Origin: Monilinia fructicola
Taxonomy: Eukaryota > Ascomycota > Leotiomycetes > Helotiales > Sclerotiniaceae
Length of the DNA: 64,000 nt
Direction of reading: 5' to 3'
Assembly: GCA_008692225.1 (NCBI GenBank)
Contig: VICG01000003.1
Coordinates: 1,419,501-1,483,500, forward strand
A program made the position numbers and the translations under genes. The notes below the pieces were generated by a model. The model was not told the origin of the DNA. It did not search any database and was given only the letters and a program-made list of their open reading frames with translations. Shown here piece after piece: positions 24,973 through 36,173 of this stretch (the stretch's first letter is position 1; every line of letters starts with the position of its first letter).

Positions 24973-25610
24973 CTTTGAGGTTGCGATGGCTTTTGTTGAC
25001 AGGCACAACAGATGCAGGTTGATGTGGAGATGAAGTCGTGGTCAATGATGAGCGATGGAAATGTCTCAGATTGCGAGACGTCAATGGAATTACCAGGCTC
25101 AGTACAGTGTTGTTGGTCGTGGATGGAAGGAAGGAAGGATGAATGATGAAAGGATGGAGGAGGGGATGTGTGTGGGTGGAGATGGGTGGATATGGGGGGG
25201 AAGGGGGGAAGGGGGGAAGGGGGAAGGGAAACCGAAAGCAAAGAAGGATGCAATGCAATGCGAAGAGATACAGTATGATGAATGATGTTCACAAGGTTCG
25301 CTACTGTAAAGTACTTCTTTAAGAAATACTGTATCTTTTATGCCGCGTTAGTTGTTTTTAATGAATTATTCGCGTAATAAACCAAATGATTGATTGTTTG
25401 TTTGTTTATACTTTCTTGTTATTAGAACCTTGGAAGATACTCACACTTCAAGGTTTTCTTAAAGTACTGCAAATGTCTGTATAAAGTAACCTTATACTTC
25501 TGTCTGTACTGTACTAACTGACTCCTAAGTATTCAATAACATGAAATTATCGTGGGGTTCTAACTTCCAAGGTTCGTTGCCCTTTTAAGAAGATTCAGGG
25601 GAATGCAATT
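24973..25610. other. Upstream region of the NTF2-like gene, with G-rich tract
   Basis: Contains a purine-rich tract with GGGGAA-type repeats (about 25190-25232), then increasingly AT-rich DNA. No gene seen. Confidence 0.45.
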
Positions 25611-25906
25611 AGTTAATAAATTAATAAATTAGTTAATAAATTAATACATTAATACAATTAATAAATTAATACAATTAATACATTAATACAATTAATAAAT
25701 TAATACATTAATAATTAATAATATTAATAAGTTAATACATTAATAAGTTAATACATTAATAAGTTAATATATTAATAAGTTAATACATTAATAAGTTAAT
25801 ATATTAATAAGTTAATGAATTAATAAGAAATTAATAATAATTAATGAATTAATAAATTAATAAATTAATAAGTTAATGAATTAATAAATTAATAAATTAA
25901 TAAAAT
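25611..25906. repeat. AT-rich ladder repeat (TTAATAA-type units)
   Basis: About 300 bp built almost entirely from variants of TTAATAAA, TTAATACA and AATAAGTTAATACATT units; higher-order 16-bp units (ATTAATAAGTTAATAC) recur in the middle. It is nearly free of G and C. Confidence 0.9.
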
Positions 25907-26437
25907 TATCCTTTACTTATACGTAGGAAAGTATACAAGTAAGACGGCACTGTTTACATGAAGGAGGGGTTTTGTTTATACTAATTAGGTAATCATTACT
26001 TACCAGATCCGGCTTAGCAATGTTTATTTTCATCCTTTCACTTGCCTTACAAGGACAGTACGGTAGCAACGGTAACTACTGCACGTCAAATTCGAATTCC
26101 CCATACTACTGTACAAGTACCTACCTAGGTAATCCAAGTTTCATCAAGTAGCCAATGGGGGGAAATCTACTCCATCCACGGGGACTTATATTGAGATAAA
26201 GAGATTAAGGTAAATAAATAGTAATTGATTATTAGATGGCTAAATATTTGTTATATTATTGTCTACTCCGTTCGTAAGTAGAGAGTGAGTGGTTCATGCT
26301 TTACCTATCTAGGTACTTGTGAGTTTATTATATTCAAGGATGTACATATATAACATAAATACATAAATATATAAATATATACTCGAGTAATAAATATACG
26401 ACTGTATTGTTATACGAACGAAGAGAATGGCTTTTTC
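25907..26437. other. AT-rich intergenic DNA
   Basis: Low-GC DNA with CCTAGGTA/TACCTAGG-type short palindromes, which also recur elsewhere in the window. No gene seen. Confidence 0.4.
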
Positions 26438-27174
26438 TTAACTGAATTCATGATCAATCACGGCGGGGACATCATGTCTCATGAGCTTCTTTTCTACCTC
26501 TTCATTGTCTAATCGGGAAAAAGGAAAACCTGGCTTGAAACTGATCCTATCATGTATAAGAATGACTAGAAGTAGGTAGGTGTTTCAACGATATAATCAA
26601 TACCTCTTCGACAAAAAGGTATGACTTTTATATCAACGATAATATTCTTCCGTCTTATCATATGCAGTACTACTATAATTCCAAGTAATATGTGGTATTG
26701 ATCCGATATTTAATGTTGATAGATACGGTTTCGTATAATTAGTTTCCTTATCATTTGAGAGAGAAAACGCAAATGATAAATCATGACTGCTTTTGTTAAT
26801 GGTACCAGTATCTAAGGAGCTTTCAATACTACCTAGGTACTGGCAGCTGGCCATATGCTGGTCCTCTAGGTCAAGATTATTACTCCGTAGTGTGTGAGAC
26901 TTTCTGCCCCTGGCAGTCGGATAAGGTTGGCAAATAGCCATTTATTACTGTCCATCTGCTTTTCAACTGGCAAGGTATCGATTGGAGTTGCTGTAACATC
27001 CGAAGAGTGAAATCGAAAGAACCACATCCGAGATCTTGAGTTCAGGTTGCTGGACAAATACCGTTCTTGTTCTATTAATGCCAGCAGATTATCTGCCGAG
27101 GAGACACGGTTTTTGACAGTCTCTGGTCCAATTGATACAAATAAATTCTCCATTGGATACCTTCCCAAATACAT
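26438..27174 (-). CDS. Unrecognised small protein, about 226 codons, with one frameshift and one in-frame TGA
   Basis: I do not recognise the family. From ATG 27174 the protein runs MYLGRYPMENLFVSIG to VEKQMDSNK, where one missing A in an AAA run (about 26940) shifts frame to MAICQPYPTARGRKSH. It continues for 101 codons to YDKTEEYYR and meets an in-frame TGA (26633-26635). Reading past this stop, the intron at 26547-26603 (GTATTG to GATAG) joins frame exactly to ISFKPGFPFSRLDNEEVEKK and a TAA at 26438. That the total length is divisible by three after one base is restored supports a real, possibly decaying gene. TGA could come from CGA by a C-to-T change, or the gene may truly end at 26633. 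Confidence 0.4.
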
Positions 27175-27810
27175 ATATCACCTGTGGTCTAATCAATTCT
27201 TTATTGTATCGATATCCTTACATCCCTTCCCCTAAGATATTGTTTCATTCCACTCCAAATATCACAATAGTCGCTGGATAGGGACGATAGTCCCGGTACG
27301 CAGGGTAGAAAGAGTCTAATACAGACCTTTAGGTGTTGGAGGCCTTGGAATGCTAGGCTCGACTTACTGGCTCTACTTGCTGGAATTGCGATCTATGAAG
27401 TCAGATATACAAAAAGGGGTGTTAGATAAAAAGTAACTCAGCCTTATGAATTTCCCCCTTAACATTTTAGCGAAATCTAAACATCGATATCACTGATAAA
27501 TGCCTTACACAACTGCGGGACCCTTCTTGATCGAAACCAACAACCTGAATTGACAATCAGCAATCGTTCCCCAAACGATCATTAGAAAGATTTATTGTTG
27601 TAGTAGAGTACCCGTGAAATCAAGGGAAATCCCAACAACATACCAAGTTCCGGAACTAATTATATCCACCGATCTCATTGACCCTAACGAAAAACCCTCA
27701 CCATCTCCTACAGTATCAAATCCACCAATGCTCCGGAACCGTCCTTACTCTCGGCCAATGAGCCTCCGTACTCTTCTCAATACTCACATTCCTCACATGC
27801 TGTACAATAC
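27175..27810. other. Intergenic or gene-remnant DNA
   Basis: Between 27600 and 27890 both strands have open frames of moderate length. The plus strand reads Pro/Ser-rich (NEKPSPSPTVSNPP), the minus strand helical. I cannot decide which, if either, is coding. Confidence 0.35.
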
Positions 27811-28095
27811 TCACAAGGTGATATTCAATCTAAGGTTCCTTCGAACCATAAATACCAACTTCTCAAGTTCCATAATCTCATGCATGTAACATGCCAACTC
27901 TTGACTCCTCAGGGCTGCGCGCATTTGCCTCTTTCTCAGACTTACCGCATCCATTGCTACCCGGGTATACGCAGCCACAAGGAGGTCGGTATTAAACATA
28001 AAACTTGACCAAAACATTTTGTTCTCCTCTGTGTTTGCATTGGTCTCTGCTGCAGTTGCAATGAGAAGATCCCTCAGCTTATAAGACTCGCGCAC
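27811..28095 (-). CDS. Possible exon of an unrecognised helical protein
   Basis: A 94-codon frame with a protein-like amphipathic composition (KLRDLLIATAAETNANTEEN; RKRQMRAALRSQELACYMHE). There is no ATG upstream in frame before a stop, so it would have to be an internal exon. A GTGAGT donor lies at its end (about 27819), but no partner exon was found. It may be a gene remnant or a chance frame. Confidence 0.25.
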   Translation of the reverse strand: MRESYKLRDLLIATAAETNANTEENKMFWSSFMFNTDLLVAAYTRVAMDAVSLRKRQMRAALRSQELACYMHEIMELEKLVFMVRRNLRLNITL

Positions 28096-28496
28096 CAGGT
28101 GGCCATGGAGGTGTGTTCTTTGAGAAGGAACTTGATGTCAATTGAATATGACGTTCTATGGTTTGTTTAAAGGTATGCATGGAATGAGAAAAAGACCTGA
28201 TCGATTCAATATCTACCAAGGTACCTACTTAAGGTCAACTTCAAAACTACCTCGTGCTTGTATCCAATTCCTCCAGGTTTTGGTGAGAGCAGCGTTGTAC
28301 GGCACACATTGATGGATATGATTGGCTGCAACACCCAAGCACTGTTAAGCTAACAAAACGTCCGAGCTTACAGCAGCCTTCCATGAGCTCTCCCCCGCCA
28401 TGAACCTCTCTTACTACCACAGCCTCGAGAAATATAACAACCTTGAAGCTCTTCTTACAAAATCCACAGCGTTAAGACAGCCAAGGTGAACTTATC
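28096..28496. promoter_or_regulatory. CSN4 upstream region
   Basis: About 400 bp before the CSN4 start codon. No clear TATA box or other motif was seen. It must contain the CSN4 promoter unless the transcript starts further upstream. Confidence 0.3.
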
Positions 28497-29804
28497 ATGG
28501 TATCTGCAAAGACAGCACAAGCTCTGCAGCAGGTCGCAAACGGAGCGCCAACTGGCAAACAAGAAGGCTACATTGCCCTTATATCAAACTCCCAGTCTAC
28601 ATCGCCACCGGCAGAGTTACCCGATGACTTAATCGCCGTTTTCGATGCCATATTTGCAGATGCTTTAGGAATAGTCGTAACCCGATCCGTTATTATATCA
28701 TTCGTCGAAGCACTCAAAGCCCTAAAGACCAACGAGGCCAAGATCAAAGTTGGTGAACACGCTTTGTCGACACTCGGTGATCAAGCATCCTCATACGAAG
28801 AACAAAATGCCCAGATCCGGGAACTAATGGCCACAGCGTACGAAGAGGACGAAGACAATCTCGCAGCGGCAAAGATACTAGCGGGTATCGTTCTCGAATC
28901 ATCGCAGCGCAAGGTGACAAATGAGGAGAAGGTTCGTTGCTGGATTCGTATCACGCGCAACTATCTTGAGGTGGACGATACGACGCTCGCAGAGCAATAC
29001 CTGAATAAGGCCAAGAACGTCATATACACGGTCGATGATCGCGATCTGAACCTCCACTTCCAACTCAGTCAAGCGCGTATCCACGATGCCAGGAGGAATT
29101 TCTTAGCGGCGGCTCAGGGCTACCAGGATATCAGTTTTTTGACGGTCATCGCCGAGGAAGAGCGCTCGCACACTCTCAGTATGGCCATTAAGTGTGCTGT
29201 TCTTGCGCCTGCGGGTCCTCTCCGGAGCCGTGCGTTGGGAAGATTGTACAAGGACGAGCGAGCTGCTGGCTTGGATGAGTTTGGTATCCTAGAGAAGATG
29301 TTCCTGGATCGTCTCTTGTCCCCCGAAGAGGTATCCAACTTTGCGGAAGGGTTGGCTCCACACCAGCTGGCAAAGACGCAGGATGGCACTACGGTGTTGC
29401 AGAGAGCGGTCGTGGAGCATAATTTGAGAGCTGCATCGAGGTTGTACAGCAATATTCGCTTCGAGGCGCTTGGAGACATATTGAATCTTGATGGGGACAA
29501 GGCCGAGGAGACTACCGCGAGCATGATTGAACAAGGTCGGTTACTTGGTAGGATTGATCAAGTAGAGAGGGTGATTTGGTTCGAGGGCGGAGAGGCCACT
29601 GGAGAGAAAGGCAGCGGTAGAGCTGAAGGGATCGTCGGAAGGGAATTGAGGAGATGGGATGCTAATGTTCAAGGCTTGGCCGAAGAAGTTGAGAAAGTCA
29701 CTTCTGAGTTGCAGCTTGTTTATCCCGTAAGCAGATATTTGATATTCTTAATTGGCACTGCTAACGTATCCTAGGACTTCGTCGCTGCGAATCTGGTAGT
29801 ATGA
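28497..29804 (+). CDS. csnD: COP9 signalosome complex subunit 4
   Basis: CSN4 is a structural PCI-domain subunit of the COP9 signalosome, which removes NEDD8 from cullins in nucleus and cytosol; in filamentous fungi the complex controls development. The protein (419 aa) starts MVSAKTAQALQQ and is all-helical TPR-like up to residue about 240 (WIRITRNYLEVDDTTLAEQYLNKAK is typical CSN4). A PCI/winged-helix region follows (ALGRLYKDERAAGLDEFGILEKMFLDRLLSPEEV, then HNLRAASRLYSNIRFEALGDIL). An intron at 29727-29774 (GTAAGC, GCTAAC branch, CCTAG) joins LQLVYP to the last nine residues, DFVAANLVV. The frame is clean. It converges with the GDSL esterase gene, stop to stop 292 bp apart. NEDD8, the substrate of the complex, is encoded about 26 kb away. 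Confidence 0.93.
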
Positions 29805-30096
29805 GAATAGGGATGATAATGAAATGAACTACACGATACAAAATTGGCGTTGGGTGTGGTCACTGTATTAAAATAGGGGAATTCAGCATGACGAGGTTCA
29901 CTATGACATTTATGATATTAATGATGAAGAATAGATCAATATGATTATTATGAAAGCAGAATAATGACATTTTGTACCTCTATGAGTTGTATGAGTTTGT
30001 TTTACCTGCCCATCTAATCAGCCTCAGTCCAAGTCGTTGACCTCATTGACTATCGAGGGCGAGTAAGCGGTATTGTACCCCTCCCCCCTTAGCTGC

Positions 30097-30961
30097 CTAC
30101 TTTCTTTGAAACATCAGAGCTTTTTGCCCATGTTCTTGCTCATTCCTTAATTGCCCCCCAGACATCAATCTGTGAAGTTCGCCACCAATCAAAGCTCCCA
30201 TCCTATCGTACCCCTCCTCTGTAAAGTGTACCCCATCAATCCAGATCCGTTTGCGTTCTTCTTCTGACATACTCCAATATGGTATCGCGTCATGAAGGTC
30301 CAATACATGACTAGGTAGCAACTCAGTATTTTATCTTGTGCATTCAGGAAGACGGCCTACAAATTCTCGGCTCGGTGAGCACGAATCATTCCATTCAGAT
30401 AATCTCTCCGTGGGTTAAGTTCTGGACTACAAGCACCGCATTCCGGAACAGTCAAGGCCAACACTTGCGTTCCTCGAGACAGCGCATATTCCCAGGCCCT
30501 CATCAGATATTCAAATATATCGTCCGCATTTTGATTTTGGTTCAGGTCGTTGGTTCCTCCCAGGATTACCATCCAGTTATAGGGAATCTCAATATCATTG
30601 TCTGAGACGAGTTAGTAGATGAGACAGCGGGGTTGAATTCGCAGTATCGACTCCGAGAACACGCGCATGAGACCCGGAACATCAAACAGCCCGTCAACAT
30701 GGGTACAGCAACAAGCACGAGAAATCATCCCGACGGAATGGAGCGTCACTCACACAAGATATCTAGTCTTGGTAAGTAGTGTCCAGGAGGACTGACAACT
30801 TGATCGCCCGGCAACCCTTGCACATCTGTACTTATGGAGATGTAGGGTGAAGAGATTTGAAACGTCTCCTCCAGCGCAATTGCGTATGGATGATTGATGG
30901 GGAAGCCCTGGGTCAGTGAATTGCCAAAACAGAGGATCTGGACCGGGCTTGGAAGAAGCAT
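30097..30961 (-). CDS. GDSL/SGNH-type esterase
   Basis: SGNH hydrolases cleave esters or acetyl groups with a Ser-Asp-His triad. The inferred 220-aa protein has block I FGNSLTQG (nucleophile Ser), block III GGTNDL (Asn in the oxyanion hole) and block V IDGVHFTEEGYD (Asp and His). It starts at ATG 30961 (MLLPSPVQILCFGNSL), with no signal peptide, so it is probably intracellular. Two introns are supported by exact frame restoration: 30602-30753 (GTGAGT, CTACTAAC branch, CTCAG; 152 bp, long for this window) and 30311-30360 (GTAGGC to CCTAG). The natural substrate is not evident. It diverges from the Mps1 gene with 694 bp between start codons. Confidence 0.85.
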
Positions 30962-31655
30962 GGTGATGATGTGAAGGATGCGGTGTGAAGCCGAACCCCG
31001 CAATGTACCTGAGTTGTGGAGTTCGAATCCGTTACCAACACAGACTTCTCGTCACAGCTCCAAAGGTTTACTGGTAAGGACTCGATAGTTGTATGTAAAA
31101 AAGTAGGGATCCGGATAGAGAATGATGACAACCTTGGAATCTTATATAGATCTGATGCAGACGAAGATAATTGTGAAACTACCTACCTAGGTATGTACTA
31201 GATGTATATCGTATTGTATGAGAATACTTTATGTACTACCTAGGTATGTATTGTGTTGTACTCGAGCATAGTATTGAACATACTTCTTGCTTTAAAGGTT
31301 GCTTGTATACGGAGGAGGACTGATACTTCCCGACATCGCCTCGAATCAACGTCAAAGCAATCCAATTCAATGCAAATCGATTCAAATGAAGTAATAGATG
31401 ATCAGAAGGATTCAGAAAATACGGTTGCTTAGTCGTTGCTATGCAAACAATAATCATTGAGCTTTGACCTCCCCTCAAAATCAACTTCCTCATCCTGAAT
31501 TAATTTTCTACGCGTAAAGTCACCGCGAAATTTTGCATTTTTGGGTTGAAAGAGGATGTAATTCATAGGAGGCATATGAAATACATATTTTGATAACTAT
31601 CCCGACCAAATATCAACAACCAATTCACTGATTATCATTCACTCACAACGCCTCA
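30962..31655. promoter_or_regulatory. Divergent promoter region between esterase and Mps1 kinase
   Basis: This is the head-to-head intergenic region of two divergent genes. CCTAGGTA motifs occur near 31186 and 31240; an ACGCGT core (31510-31515) lies about 145 bp upstream of the Mps1 ATG. ACGCGT is the MluI cell-cycle box (MCB) bound by MBF in yeasts, which would fit a mitotic kinase, but one copy is weak evidence. Confidence 0.4.
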
Positions 31656-34233
31656 ATGGCTACAGCTTCGCCGACGCCCATGGGCTCGAGTCAATTCGCA
31701 GCTATTCGACGGCCTGCTTCACGCAATGCATATAAACAACCTCTTAGCCGGCCACACTCTACCCGACCTGATGCTGAAAGCGCTCGAACTTACTCACTTA
31801 ATGACAGCTCTGATGATGAAATCCCGATGCCCATGAAGTTGAGCGCCTTGACAAAAGCTTTACTGAACGATGAGGCATCAATCATAGAGACTTCAACAAC
31901 GGCTCGCACGACCCCCGAGCCCCCTCATACATTTCACACGAGAGCAGAAAGCGCCGGGATATTGGAATCATCTACCAAAGAAAACAGATCGCCGCTGGGA
32001 AACAGTGAACTCAGCCCCACCTATCCGCGACGCATTGTGCGATTGAGTGGTACACCTGGCTCTTCCAATTTACGGAGAGGAGCCTCATTGTCCAGCGCGG
32101 TTCAGAAGCATAATGAACAAGCGGCATCAAAGGCTGAAGAAAGCGCATTGGATCTCAGCACGCCGGCGCCAGTACCAAGGACTGTACGAGTCTCTATCGG
32201 TAGATCTTCAATTGGATCATCTGGTAGACATTCTGGTAGACCAGGTTCCCCACAACAAGAGGATGGCTACGATAACGAGGGGCCACAAGAATATCCTTCT
32301 ACAGTCACAAGATCAAATTTGGGTGCGAGCCAGGGAAGTGTATCGAGGTTCAACCCCGGTCGTTCGAGGTATGGTGAAGATATAGGCTTACAAAGTTCAA
32401 TGAGAGTCAAGAGGGGTGCAGTTCCTAAAGTTTTTGGTACATTCATGAGAGGCCCAGCTCGGAGAGGGCGACCGCGCATATCTCAGTCAGATGAAGAACA
32501 CAGCCCAATGGAGGAGAATGCAAACAGCAATGATGTTGGATCGAGTCAAGAACCCCAGAGTCAAGAATCGCAATACGAGCGACCTGAAATGCAAAGCAAA
32601 AGCCCTACTCCAGAAGTCGAATTAGCCAGAAGAGCCCCAGCTCCATCATTTAGAGATTTTGCTGCTTCAGGCAGCCCCCCTAGCTCAAATGATCCTTTAA
32701 GTTCGGTTTTGCATTCAAGGTCTCCACCGCCACCCACTTTATCTAGCTCTCACAGGTCTGATCCTCGGTCAATTCCTTCCGCGTCAAACCAGCAACCCGC
32801 ATTCAAGTTACCAGCTCCACGCCCAGCTCGTCCTGCTTCTCATGATCAAGAAAATGAGGCACCCCCAACATTCAAGCGAAACAAACAGCTTTTAATGCAT
32901 ATAAATAGTGCAGAAAAGCAAAACCGACCAGATAGCTTCGAAATGAATTCTGTGCGTGCAACTGGATCTCCAGAAAGACGCCCTCTGGCTATCCGAAGTC
33001 AGAATACTCCCCGAAGACCAGCCCCACCACCACCTAAGATGTCCGTATTAGAAGCTGCGACTAGTAGTGCAGGCGCTGCTACTACATCGCACGCGAATAA
33101 CAGGAGAAATAGGCTGAAGGTAAATGGAAAGGTTTTCACACGATTGGATGTTATTGGACGTGGAGGTAGTTCGAAGGTGTACCGGGTAATGGCAGAGAAC
33201 TCGAAGATATTTGCACTGAAGCGGGTTTCCTTGGAGGATGCAGATGAATCGGCCATACGAGGTTTCAAGGGTGAAATTGATCTATTGAAAAAGTTAGGTT
33301 CGGTGGAAAGAGTGATCCACTTATATGACTATGAAATGAATGATGAGAGAGGAATACTTAGTGTGGTAGATATACCCTTTATATTTCTTGTTGACAGAAA
33401 TCAGCTAACTCTTTTCCTAGCTTATGGAGATGGGTGAATTGGATATGAACACCATCCTAAATCTCCGCATGAAATCCGAACATGCCAAATTGGATATCAA
33501 TTTCGTGCGCTACTACTGGAAAGAAATGCTCGAGTGTCTCCAAGCCGTTCACGCTTATGATATAGTTCACTCTGATCTCAAGCCTCACAACTTTGTCCTT
33601 GTTCAAGGCCGTCTTAAGCTCATAGATTTCGGTATTGCCAATGCAATTCAGACAGAAGAAACTGTGAACGTGCACCGTGAAACACAAATCGGCACTCCGA
33701 ATTATATGTCACCTGAATCTCTCATGGATTCCAATGCCTCTGATGGTAAAAACCGCAATGAGCCAAAACTTATGAAACTTGGAAAGCCATCCGATATTTG
33801 GAGTCTGGGATGTATACTTTATCAAATGACTTACGGCCGTGCTCCATTCGGTCATATCCAAAACCAACTGCAGCGCTGTCAAGCGATCATAAACTTTAAT
33901 TACGACATCGAATATCCAGCATATGGTGTGGGTGGTGTTTTGGTCCCCAGCTCTCTTATTCGAACACTCAAGAACTGCTTGAATAGAGACCAGCATCAGA
34001 GGCCATCGGCGGAAGAGTTATTGGGGGATAATGATACCTTTCTGAATCCGTTGGAGATTGATATGGACAAGCACTTTCCAATGACCGAAGAATTGCTAGG
34101 CAGAATTTTGCAAAATGTGATTCAAAAGTGTGAAACTTTAGGGAGGGTACCTAGTGAGGGGGAGCTTTTGACTGCATGGCCCAAGGGCTACTTTACAAGT
34201 TTGAGGAAGGCAGAGCAAAGGGGTGGATCATGA
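31656..34233 (+). CDS. MPS1: Dual-specificity spindle-checkpoint kinase Mps1/TTK
   Basis: Mps1 phosphorylates kinetochore KNL1/Spc105 and checkpoint proteins, and in yeast also acts in spindle-pole-body duplication. The inferred protein is 840 aa. Residues 1-480 are disordered and rich in Ser/Pro/Arg. The kinase domain spans about 492-770: atypical glycine loop GRGGSSKVYRV (family hallmark), Lys522 in FALKRV, catalytic loop HSDLKPHNF with Asp622, DFG at 639-641, activation segment IGTPNYMSPES, and DIWSLGCILYQMTYG. The HSDLKP form (Ser for Arg) is usual for Mps1. One intron, 33366-33420 (GTAGAT, GCTAAC branch, CCTAG), joins GILSV to LMEMGELDM. The frame is clean. An ACGCGT site about 145 bp upstream could link expression to the G1/S programme. 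Confidence 0.92.
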
Positions 34234-35108
34234 TTTTACTGAAGGGTAAAAGACATTGGAAACACGAATTGGAATGGTTCACGATAATTAATGCAGGCAA
34301 AAAGAGTCCAGAAAGGACGGATCGTTTGGATGGAAGGTGTTGGGCGTTCTCTATCATTCGCAATACTTTGCTCGAAAGATTCTAAGATCGACAATATCAT
34401 AGACGAAGAAATCAAGTGGTAACTAATGTGTTTAGAGTACTGTATGATCTTGTATGATCCATTGGGCAGGAAAAGAATGGCGTTCTGGATTCTTCTTCCT
34501 TTCTCTTCTTTTCTCATGATGTTTTTGGAGTTTGTAGGGTATACCACGCTTCATTCAGTCTTATTAGCGTCAATTATTGTTTAAGGGGGGAGCGGGTGGC
34601 GGAGGTGAGAAACGAGAAGTTGTATCTACTGTAACAAAATCATGTTCAAACATATTATGACATTGAGATTGTGTGTCTAAGCTTGTCAGGCTTGAGACAA
34701 TGCCTTCTTTCGATTCGTGACTTGTCGTTAGGTGAAGCTATGTTCATTTACAAATCACCTATCACATCTATCTATTCAAGCTAGACTACAGATGACCTTC
34801 CAAAAAGTTTTCAAAACGCACAGAAAAAGTCGTACTGCCCGAACCATTCGATACCCAAAACAATCATTATTCCACCCTTTCTCACTCCATTTTTAACACC
34901 TATTCATCACCCCCATCGCCTCCAACCTTACCTGATATCCATCTCACAACACCCCTGCTCTCTGCAACGCTATCCGTACCCGGGCACACAGACCCCCACC
35001 GATGCTTTCTTTGCCCAACGAAAGAGAAACAAATGCCTTGGAATCAGCAGACTTGTGACGCGCAGGTTTGGAAAAGGCGGCTTCGCTTCGTCGGGGGCGG
35101 ACGGGCGG
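34234..35108. other. Convergent intergenic region
   Basis: 3' flank of Mps1 and of the 2EXR-like gene. No gene seen. Confidence 0.45.
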
Positions 35109-36173
35109 TCAATGGGGTTCCATGGAGGTACTGCAATTATGTACGTCCACTCCTACCGGGAAGCGGCTTGGGTTCTCTTGTGCTGCATGATATGGGAAGA
35201 GCTCGGATGCGGCTCCACGTCTTCTTATGACAGGATTCGGGAGCGTAAGAGGAGAGAGGGAGAGGGATTTTGAAACTTTGATAATTGTTATTCTTGGCGA
35301 ATCGGATCGCCTTCCTTGTTTGCAGATTGGCATTGTTATTTGACGGCAGGAAATCTTCCATGTGAGGTTCGAAAGGTGCTTTGCAGCGGAAGATTGATCG
35401 TGGTTTGGCGTGGCTTCTCTTGGATTGATGCCGGCATGTAGCTCAGCAGGATCAAGCCATTCTTCTTTTCTCAAATCTTCTGGTGAATCAAAGTTGAATT
35501 GAATGGCCTCTTGATCGCTCGTGAATACCATAGAAAGCTTTTGCAGTGCCGGTATGCGTGGCTTTATCATGCACTTCTCAAGGAACCTTTCACTGAAATC
35601 AAAAAATTTCCACTCACGAAAAGCCGGTAGGAAGATGAGGTTGCGGACTTGTGGACATATCTTGCCAACAGCCAACTTAGAAAAACAAGGAGCAAAGCTG
35701 TGGAACCAAATCCATCGGGATAGGCTTTGTGCTGAACTATCTGAAGAACAGCATTATCAACATCAAGTCGCAAGGGACTGATCTTCTCTCCAGTGTACCT
35801 TTCCTCAAACTCCTTGTAGTTGTAGTTTAATCATATCTTCACCTTCTTCTCGTCAAGGTAGACCAAGCTTCATGCAATTTGCTTTCACTAGGCGCCATCG
35901 TCGGCTGCCATTATAAATACACGGCTTACTACCTAGCAATGGAAACAATGAAGTATGTTTCGACAAAGCTATTTGCTTAGATCCTCGACACACACACACA
36001 CACAAAAGTATAGGTATCTCTTTAAAGTTAGCAGTAGCCTTACTTCTGCTGATCCTGCTGAGATTCTCATGGTAAACAGTGATCACGCGCTTCTTGTTGA
36101 GATGGAACTCCCAGATCAGTTCACGAAGCTCTGGTGGTAACTACTCTGGGAATTGGGGAAAAGAGTAAGACAT
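35109..36173 (-). pseudogene. Degenerate 2EXR-domain-like gene
   Basis: From ATG 36173 the sequence reads MSYSFPQFPE, an in-frame TAG (36141-36143), then LPPELRELIWEFHLNKKRVI. This is the opening of the fungal 2EXR domain family (FPxxPxLPxELRxxIW), a large, fast-evolving family of unknown function. A (CA)n microsatellite (35988-36004) lies inside the coding frame (LLCVCVCRGSKQIAL). After one frame change near 35870 (VYLDEKKVKI) there is a second in-frame stop, TGA (35831-35833), then LNYNYKEFEERYTGEKISPL. A T5 run near 35685 needs one more T to continue to KLAVGKICPQVRNLIFLPAF. Two nonsense codons plus indels make a pseudogene likely. Both stops could arise by C-to-T (CAG to TAG, CGA to TGA). 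The true C-terminus is unclear; 35109 is the last stop in that frame. Confidence 0.6.

Noticed and set aside
27614..27889. Plus-strand Pro/Ser-rich frame
   Set aside because: Competes with minus-strand frames of equal quality and lacks a start codon.
31017..31030. GTTCGAATCC resembling a tRNA B box
   Set aside because: No A box, acceptor stem or cloverleaf could be drawn around it.
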